Positions 56,564-64,000 of a stretch of DNA of 64,000 bases are shown here, in pieces. The translations under genes were made by a program, and so were the position numbers. Within the stretch, counting starts at the first letter, position 1. Each line of letters starts with the position of its first letter. This stretch comes from Humulus lupulus. Lineage: Eukaryota > Streptophyta > Magnoliopsida > Rosales > Cannabaceae. Where the stretch lies: contig NC_084795.1 of NCBI RefSeq assembly GCF_963169125.1, forward strand, positions 95,476,911-95,540,910, in the 5' to 3' direction. The notes under the pieces are model-generated. The model searched no databases. It had not been told where the DNA came from and saw only the letters and a program-made list of their open reading frames with translations.

Positions 56564-58939
56564 TTACTGGTAGTACTTCTTGAGGTGTTCCACATTCCAT
56601 GCTAGAGGTATGATGGTGTCATCCATGCGCACCAGCTTATCGGTGTTTGGTGGTATGTATTGAGAGACTTGGTAGGGTCCTTCGAAATTCGCCCAAAGTT
56701 CCCCCGCCTCTGGGTCTCACGTGTTGGGGAGTACTTTTCTTAATACCAAGTCTCCTACTCTGAACATTATCTCTCGCACCCTCGAGTTGTAGTGCCTTGC
56801 TGCCTGCTGCTGGTATACTGCCACTCTCATTTGCGCCTTTTCCCTTCTTTCTTCTAGCATGTCTAAGCCTTCGACCATTGTCGCATGGTTGACCTGGTCC
56901 TTGTATGCTTGTATCCTGAAGGAGTTAACCTTTATCTCAATCGGGAGGACAGCCTCTCATCCATATGCTAAGGAGAAAGGGGTCTCTCCAGTGTTTATGC
57001 ACGGGGTGGTCCTGTAGGCCCAAAGCACATTAGGTAGCTCCTCAACCCAAGCCCCTTTCATATTCTCTAGCTTTGTTTTTAAGTTCTTCTTAAGGACTTT
57101 GTTAATGGCCTCCACCTGCCCATTGGCCTGTGGATGTACTACAGTTGAGAAGCTTCTCCTTATCCCTCTTTCCCTACAGTACTCCTCGAACGTTTCCCCC
57201 TCAAACTGGGTGCCATTGTCAGATATAATTTTGTAGGGCACTCCATATCCGCAGACAATGAATTTGTTGACAAAGGTGGTGATATGCTTGGCCGTTATTT
57301 TTACTAGAGGTTTCGCTTCAACCCACTTGGTGAAGTAATCTATGACTATGATTGTGTACTTTGCTCCACCTCTACCTACAGGAAGGGTGCCAATTAGGTC
57401 TATTGCCCAGATAGGAAAGGGCCAAGGGCTAGTCATGCTAGTTAACTCATTCGGGGGTTTTCGGGAATAGTTTGCGTGCAACTGGAATTTGTCACATTTC
57501 CTTGTAAAGTCATTTTCATCTCGCTCCATGGAGGACATGTAGTTCCCTTGCCTCATGGATTTCCGAGCCGTGGATGGTCCACTCGCATGGTTGCCGCACT
57601 CACCCACATGTATTTCATACAGTACTTTCACCACCTCCATGTTCCTCCTTATCTGGTCAGCGAACATTTTGTTCACCAATCTTTGAGAGGTGGCACCCTC
57701 GTTCTTTAATCTGAAAGACATCACTTTATAGCAGTAGAGTCCTTTGTCCGTTATAGATGACGTATGCTCTTCGTCGGCTGGGTTCATAGGTATCTAGTTG
57801 TATCCAGAGTAGGCATCCATGAAGCTATGTAACTCATGCCCGGCTGTCGCATCCACCAGCTGATCTTTCCTTGGAAGCGAAAAACTGTCCTTAGGACAAG
57901 CCTTATTGAGGTTTGAGAAGTCGATGCATGTCCATTTTCCGTTCGATTTTGGGACTAGCACTGGGTTCGATACCCATACAGGATAGAATGATTCGCGGAT
58001 GAACCCGTTAGCCTTCAACTTGTCAACATCCTCCTTTAAGGCGACGTACCTCTCTGGGTCAAGCGCTCGTCTTTTCTGCCTAATGGGCCTCGCCTCGGGG
58101 GTGATGTTCAAATGGTGGCACATGATAGCTGGATCTATCCCCACCATGTCTTCGTGACTCCAAGCGAATACATCCAGATTGTCCTTCAAAAACCTCACCA
58201 ACTTCTCCTTCGCGTCATCCTGAAGGTTTTTTCCCACCTTCAACTTTCGCAATGGCTCTTCCATCACCACGATTTCCTCTACCTCCTCTATGGGTTCTAT
58301 CCCTGGCTCCTCCATGATTCTGGGGTCTAGTTCTTGCGGGTTTGCACCCCCATGTACCACCATCGCCATTAGTTTTCGCAGTTTCACAGATGTGCGAAGG
58401 GAGGTGTTATAACACTCCCTTGCCTCTCTTTGTTCTCCTTTCATACTCCCTACTCCACCGGGAGTTGGGAACTTGACGACGAGGTGATATATGGAAGTTA
58501 TTGCTTTCAATTCTCGTAGGGATGGTCTCCCCAATACCGCATTGAAAGGTCACGCACAATCTACCACGACGAAGTTCGCCATGACTGTGGTCTGTCTGGG
58601 TTGTTCTCCCTTGGTGAGCACCAATTCGATCACCCCTAAGGGTTGTATCGAGTCCCCCGTGAATCCATATAAGGAGGATTGACAGGGTTTCAAGTGTCTG
58701 ACACCCAAACCCATCTTCTCCAAGGCGGGGCGATATAAGATTTCCATAGAACATCCGTTGTCTACGAGGACCCGATGCACCCGCATGTTGGCCAACTGAA
58801 CTATCAACACCAAAGGATCATTATGGGTAAAGTGCACCCCTCGTGCATCCTCCTCCGTGAAAGTGATTGAGTCATTTTCTCCCTTAAATATTTTCGGGGG
58901 TTGTTGCTCCAAACTCATGACACACGGTGGTGGACTCCG
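56564..58939 (-). pseudogene. Tat3 pol: protease, RT fragment fused in frame to integrase
   Basis: Same frame as gag. Protease VLVDNGCSMEILYRPALEKM (58918-58552). Then GRPSLRELKAITSIYHLVVK, NLDVFAWSHEDMVGIDPAI, RT start (NGKWTCIDFSNLNKACPKD, SFMDAYSGYN). Stops: 58550-58552, 57794-57796 (TAG for Gln) and 56957-56959. At about 57631 the RT stops just before the expected YVDD (DQIRRNMEV) and continues in frame with integrase VKVLYEIHVGECGNHASG; RNase H is absent. The integrase keeps AIDLIGTLPVGRGGAKYTII, KIISDNGTQF and VEAINKVLKK, so the DDE triad is present, but its zinc finger reads CDKF. It ends HLKKYYQ at 56564. Confidence 0.9.
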
Positions 58940-61900
58940 TCAGGCTTCTCTAGCATACCTGTCTCGGCCCTTCCTGGACTCTCCCCCAAACCCCGAACCT
59001 CTGAAGATCATTTTCAATTCTATTTGTATCTCTGGGGTTCTTCCTTGTGCCTGAGGTATCACCGGATCGCCCTCTGATTTCTGCATTTCCCTTCTGACAT
59101 ATTGGCCTAGGTGGCCCCTGCAGATGAGCTCTTCAATTTCTTCCTTAAAATGGGTACATTCTACCGTGGTATGGCCGATGTCCTTGTGGTACTGACAGTA
59201 CTTGCCAGGGTCCCTCTTGGACTGGTCTTTTCTCATTAGTGGGGGCTTCTTGAAGGGAACCCAATCTTCATTTGTGAGGTAGATATGTTCTCTGGTGTCC
59301 GTCAAGCTCATATAGAAGGTGTAAGTCATTTGCCTGTGGTCGCTTCTGCCTTTGGGCCTTCTCTGTTGATCATCTCTCGACCCTTCATACGCCCTCTTCT
59401 TCTTTGCCCCATTCGATCCTTCATTGACTGGGGGCTTTACATGTGATTCATTTTTTCCTGCCTTTAAGTTCGCATGGCCATCCTCAACACAAATGTACTT
59501 TTGTGCCCTTTCGTAGAAGTCATCTAGGTTGGTGACCTCCGTTTTTAGCATATTATCCCATAACTTGCTTCCCGGATGCACTCTAGCTGTGATGGCCATT
59601 TTTAACTCCCTGTCGGTCAAGCTCCCTACTTTGGCTGCCTCCATGTTAAACCTGTGGATGTAGCTCTTTAGACTCTCGTTTTCTCCATGCTTCACGTTGG
59701 CGAGGCTGGTGCCCGACATTGTGTAATGACGCATGGCGTGATGCTGTTGGAGAAATTCATCAGAAAACTACTGCCATGACTTGATGGACCTTGGTCGAAG
59801 TCTTTTGAATCATCTGTACGTAGATCCCTTCAATGTGACAACTGTAACGCCCTGGATAGCCAAGATCGCTACACTGTGTACTTATAAAGGTGCAGGACTT
59901 GCTAATCAAGTCATTAGTTCGAAAACGTGTCACTAGACATGTAGGGTCTAAGTTTAAAAAGGTTTTGGTCTCAAAAACTTATTTCTTATATTTATACTAT
60001 AGTAAACATGGGATCCCATACAAAACGAAGTTAAAGAAAGTTTACAGACTCCCAAAGGTACATGAGTAACCACCAGCCACACTAAGGCAAAACAGACAGT
60101 CTTCAGGTTCCATGTCCTTGCCTAGACCTCAACCGTGGCGGCCGAGCACCTGGCTATGTACATTCTGCTCGTTGAGCTCTCCAGTCAGGGTTGATCTAAC
60201 TTGCCCTTGCCTTTACCTGCACCACGTAGCACCCGTGAGCCAAGGCCTAGCAAGAAAACATCATAGATAACTCAAGCAATGATCACAGACAAATAGCTCA
60301 GTAAGCATGTATACCCATTAGATAATCCACAACAGATATTCAGCATATACAATCCAATACAAGATACATTCTATCACATATAACATTCATATCACATAAT
60401 ATTCAGGGCCTACGACTTAGGCCGCACCCTCCATTTAACCCACAGACTCCGGCCCGCTTAAGCCGAGCTCAGTGCATAATAAGTTGTCCTCGGCTACTAG
60501 TGGCCGAGCCGCGCCCTGTGCGCTAGTGAGACCCTTGGCACCCTTAGGCCGTTGGTTCACTAAATGGCTTGCATGGCATAATACCATCTTTTCAAGCATC
60601 TACAATAGGGAGCTCTTAGTCCCGTCACATTTATTCAACCAGGTGCAGTTTTCTTACCTTTAGTCTGTACGGTTATCGAATTACGAGCAATGCCCCTCAA
60701 GCATGATCTGTTCCCGAGCCTAAGCTTTTATCACCTAGCCACAACCAAAGTATAGTGTTTCGTTAATACTCCAATATAGGTTTCCAGTTACAAAACTAAC
60801 TCCCGAGACTCCAAATTCCACCAAGAACGGTGGTGAAACCAAACCCGAGCACACTAGACCACTCTCCCGTACTTAAAACCCTAAAAAATCCATGTGTGTA
60901 GCCAGGGGCTGCGGCCCCCAAAGCCTAGCCGCGGCCCTTCCCCAAAATAGAACCTACTCCCACACTAAACCACACATGCGCCGCGGCCCTTGCCTTGGGC
61001 GCTGCAGCGCGCCCCCTTGGCCGAGCCTCCTTGGCTTCTTTGCATGCTAGGGCCGCAACGCTCTAGAATAGAGCCGCGGCCCTCCCCTTCGAACTCAGAT
61101 TTTACACCATTTCTAAGTCTGAAACCTCACCTTAAACCATCCCAATGCTTCCCAACTCTTAACCAATTAATTCCCAACTTCTTTAGCATGATCTAACAAC
61201 ATAATTCCCAAGAAAACACAGCCTAACACACTCTAATCTCCTCCTTTCAATTTCTGAAACTCAAGTGCTACAAACACTCAAACCAGCCACTCAAACTCAA
61301 TTTAAAACCTCTAAACTTGGAGTTGAAACTTACCTTTGCTGTAGAATCACTTCACCAAGCTATGGCCAAGCTAAGCTCCCAAGTTTTCCCTCTTAATTCT
61401 GCCTTAGAACATCAAAATCATACTTGTTTCAGCACTTAACTAAAACCCAGCTAGAACTCAGAATTCAACCACAGAAAATAGAGTTAGATGCTTACCTTAA
61501 TCCCTGCTTCAGTTCCTTGATTTCCCCTGAGCTAAACCTCCAAATTCTCACCACCAAACTTAGAAATCCCAACTTGTTTCCCCTGTTTTCTATGTTCTTT
61601 TTCCTTCCCTTTGTTTTCCTTAAGCATGTGAGAGGGCTGAGGCTAAGTTTAAGTCAGTTTGTGTTTTTCTTCCAAAGGATTCCTTAAGTCTATCTCACAC
61701 ATTAAGTTAATCCCGAGGCTTGGGGTGCTGGAACCATCCCCGACGCCAAAATGGTAAAATCCCCCAATATTCCCGCCTAGACATTCTAACCTCAAATATA
61801 TCTCCATATATTTATTTTCATGACCCGATAATCCAAATTGCTACACACTATCTAAAATTATCCCCGACTTCTCCAAAGTCATATCTTAAACCCCATTGTG

Positions 61901-63188
61901 TCTTTTCTCGCTATCTGACCCTAGAATCGTCTTGAGTCGTGCTCAGCAAACGTGTCCACATAATAATGTGGTTCTCACATATATCACATATCATATTACC
62001 ACATAATATAATCAGTTATCATATAGATATTATTAAACATATAATTACTCATTAAATCTCAATTATTCCATTAATGCCCTCCTGGCACACTAATCAAGGC
62101 TCTTAAGCCTTATTAGCGAATTTGGGCCGTTACAACAACAAAGCAATGGCACCTGGCTCCGCTACTAATCCCCCTTAACTTCATCAGGTCATTAAAAGCG
62201 TCCAGTTGGTACATAGGATATGTGTTTCCTTCATATGGGGTCATATGAGGCTCCTTGAAGTTGGCTGGGAGCCGGATGGCTTGGATTTCCTTAATGAAGG
62301 GTGATTCATGGTCGAACTCGTCCTCAATGGCTTGTCCTTCGGATGTGGTGATGTTCATGCTTTGCATGCTCCTCATTTCTGTGTCAAGGTCTTGTCTCCT
62401 CTTGTTCAAGGAGTCTCTCAACGTGGATGGGCTAGCATCTCCCTTTCCTTTTCCTTCCCGAGGTGCCATAGGAGGTGTAGTCCTTTTATCCTCCTTTTTC
62501 TTGTTGAGTTCTTTGCGTAGATCTGGGGGCGTTGTCCTCGAGGTGAGTTTGACGTCATTACGAGGGCTAGCGTTGTTCTTCTGCTCTAGCCCATGGGGCT
62601 GTTTCAGTGGTCTACGACGTTCGTGCTGCTTCGTCTAGGGGTATTACTGGTGGATAGTCGAGTCCTTCCAGCGTCTACCGGCACAGTGGTTTCTGCCCCC
62701 TCTTGACCTCTCTCTTTTCGCTTAGGGAGAGATATGTTTGATTTCCCTTGTAACAGGTCATTTAACACCTCTTGCATGTTCTCTAAGGTGGTTTCTAGCC
62801 TTTGGTTCTTGCGGTGCAGTTCACGTATCTCCTCTTCATAGAATCGAGATCAAGAAATCGAGCTCACGGAATGGACCCGGGGATGCTTGTCAGGTCTGCG
62901 CGTCGATGGGCCCGGATCTTGCCGACCGAAGTTTGGCACCTACGGCGGCCTTGGGGGCGGGAACTCGCTGGCATCTCTTGCAGGGGAAGCTATTGACCTT
63001 GGATGATTCTCATCTGGTGGGACGGCCGGGGATGAGGCCTCCCTCTCATCTTTGTGAACCTTGGGTTCCTTTGGGGCCTCCACACATCTGGGTAGCGGAG
63101 GATTCTTCATGGAGGCCTTCAGCTGATCTCCATCAAGGTGCACCTCCACCTCTCGTGGCTCTCTCAGTCATTTAGAACGTCTTGGCAT
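58940..63188 (-). pseudogene. Tat3 gag, split by a solo LTR
   Basis: ATG at 63186-63188 (MPRRSK, then a stop). The N-terminal part is charged and proline-rich (RDASEFPPPRPP), then a coiled coil (EIRELHRKNQRLETTLENMQ), MAPREGKGKGDASPSTLRDS and KEIQAIRLPANFKEPHMTPY. The solo LTR interrupts after ARCHCFVV; gag resumes at 59842 with TLKGSTYR, IKSWQ-stop-FSDEF, then an open 264-codon run with ENESLKSYIHRFNMEAAKVG, KLWDNMLKTEVTNLDDFYER and an intact knuckle CQYHKDIGHTTVEC. It ends at a TGA (58940-58942) followed in the same frame by protease, so gag-pol was probably one polyprotein. Confidence 0.88.
59843..62134 (-). repeat. Solo LTR of a chromovirus, inserted in Tat3 gag
   Basis: 2,292 bp between perfect 5-bp duplications acaac (59838-59842 and 62135-62139). 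On the minus strand it starts TGTAACGGCCCAAATTCGC and ends AGGGCGTTACA, matching the chromovirus LTR ends at 41090. The gag frame is restored when it and one acaac are removed. No internal genes. GC-rich block near 60900-61090. Confidence 0.95.
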
Positions 63189-63234
63189 TTTTTCCTGCAA
63201 AAATTAATGGAAGAACAATGGCTTGATACTTATT

Positions 63235-63253
63235 CTTCCCACAGATGGCGCCA
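63235..63253 (-). promoter_or_regulatory. Primer binding site region of Tat3
   Basis: Minus strand TGGCGCCATCTGTGGGAAG, three bases after the 5' LTR end. Different from the site shared by Tat1 and Tat2. I do not assign the tRNA. Confidence 0.75.
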
Positions 63254-63256
63254 AAC

Positions 63257-64000
63257 TGTTGACGGTAAGAACTCGTCAACGATTTAAGGTTAGAAAACTC
63301 AAATTATGTTGTGAAAGATAGCTGAGAATAAGATGGAATGAACTTGGAAGAGAAGAGAATGTAGAACTTTAATGATGCAAAGATCATATATCCCTGAATT
63401 GTCTGTCCATACAATGAATTTTACAACCCCCAACCCTCAAGGGTCGAAACCTATTTATAGGTGGGCTCTATTGGCCCCTGATACAAGTAGGTCCCAGGGG
63501 ACAAGGACGTATGCAGGTTCACTGTTAGGATAGTGGCTCAAGACATAGTGGTGTCTACCTTGAAAATGCCAAAGTAGTGGTGCAGGACATCATACTGTCG
63601 ACTTTGGTATATGGTCGGGGGTGCTCAGGTAATGCCTCCACCCTCCGTACATGTTCGTACCACCATTACTAGTCAGACAGGGATGATAGGGCCACGTCTC
63701 TGTCCTCTTCATGATTGTACATCCCATATCAGTACATGTACCTTGCACCCAGTCGTCCTCATCAATTCATGTTTGGCACCTAAGGATTATTTGACATAAC
63801 CGTTTGGTGTTTTCAAGTGCTCCTCGTATGCATATTGAGGAGGCTCCAAACTTTATATGTCAAGAGAAGCCAAGGTGCGGGGGAATCTCGGTAGTGGTAC
63901 CTACTTCTAGAAGGGAACTAGGGCCTCTTCAGCGAGGCACAGGGTGTTGGTGGCAAGACAAGGTGCACGTGGGAGATGGAGCCAGGCTGCACCATCGCAT
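63257..64000 (-). repeat. 5' LTR of Tat3, truncated by window end
   Basis: Matches 51056 to about 52040 of the left LTR with few differences in the first 300 bp. TATAAATA on the minus strand at 63452-63459 is the probable promoter of the genomic RNA. The outer edge lies beyond the window. Confidence 0.92.

Larger units (their letters stand above)
51056..64000 (-). mobile_element. Ty3/gypsy retrotransposon Tat3 (Tat-like), minus strand, runs off the window
   Basis: Left (3') LTR 51056-52421, antisense gene on the plus strand 53314-55789, internal polypurine-like tract near 56310, pol 58939-56564 and gag 63188-58940 on the minus strand, primer site 63235-63253, and the right (5') LTR from 63257 to beyond 64000. 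The two LTR ends match closely (tgttgacggtaagaactcg at 51056 and 63257). The 5 bp left of the element are gaagt; the partner is outside. A solo chromovirus LTR interrupts gag. Primer site and gag differ from Tat1 and Tat2, so this is a separate family. Confidence 0.9.

Noticed and set aside
58491..58754. Frames on both strands near the Tat3 protease
   Set aside because: Shadows of the gag-pol frame, which carries clear protease and RT motifs.
60472..61935. Frames of 60-90 codons in the second solo LTR
   Set aside because: Same reasoning: LTR sequence, proline-rich chance frames.
1..64000. Host protein-coding gene, tRNA or defence-type gene cluster
   Set aside because: Every coding stretch I could read belongs to a transposable element; the rest is LTR or element noncoding sequence. 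No cloverleaf or non-element domain was recognised by eye.

Overview
This 64 kb window is nuclear DNA of a flowering plant and consists entirely of transposable elements nested in one another. I see no host gene, rRNA, tRNA, or bacterial or organellar sequence. The plant assignment rests on the families present: a CACTA transposon with TNP2 and TNPA-type genes, plant L1 LINEs, a Ty1/copia element, three Tat-like Ty3/gypsy elements, and a Tekay/Del-type chromovirus with its solo LTRs. The species cannot be named from the sequence.

Layout. (1) 1-4214 is the 3' part of a CACTA element ending in subterminal repeats and a TTTTTTGTAGTG terminus. (2) From 4215 rightwards lies one minus-strand copia element, cut into pieces: its 3' LTR and RNase H (4215-6646), middle RT (11581-11885), N-terminal RT (16707-17043) and the integrase-RT linker (31570-32240). 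(3) Four insertions separate the copia pieces: L1 no. 1 (6647-11565, 15-bp target duplication), L1 no. 2 (11901-16691, 15-bp duplication), Tat1 (17044-31569, duplication gactc) and Tat2 (from 32241). (4) Second-layer insertions: a solo chromovirus LTR in the Tat1 RNase H gene (22664-24829), a full chromovirus in the Tat2 antisense gene (41090-50581), and Tat3, minus strand, from 51056 past the window end. (5) Third layer: a second solo chromovirus LTR in Tat3 gag (59843-62134). The rest of Tat2, Tat3 and the copia 5' half lie beyond 64000.

Nearly every gene is broken. The longest undamaged frame is ORF1 of L1 no. 2 (420 codons), and even its zinc knuckle has lost a cysteine. Tat3 gag-pol from 59734 leftwards stays in one frame, broken only by nonsense codons, but carries an in-frame deletion that fuses the RT N-terminus to the integrase.

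The most interesting system is an extra gene carried by all three Tat-like elements between pol and the 3' LTR, on the strand opposite to gag-pol. In Tat1 and Tat3 it encodes a region resembling the plant 'putative gypsy type transposon' domain (Pfam PF04195); in all three it ends in a coiled coil. The gene is broken up by short GT-AG introns, and in Tat1 and Tat3 it is preceded by its own TATA box and intron-containing leader. Because the gene is antisense to the genomic RNA, its introns would survive retrotransposition. Antisense additional ORFs in Tat elements are a known phenomenon; the spliced gene structure with its own promoter, readable in independent copies here, is what deserves follow-up.
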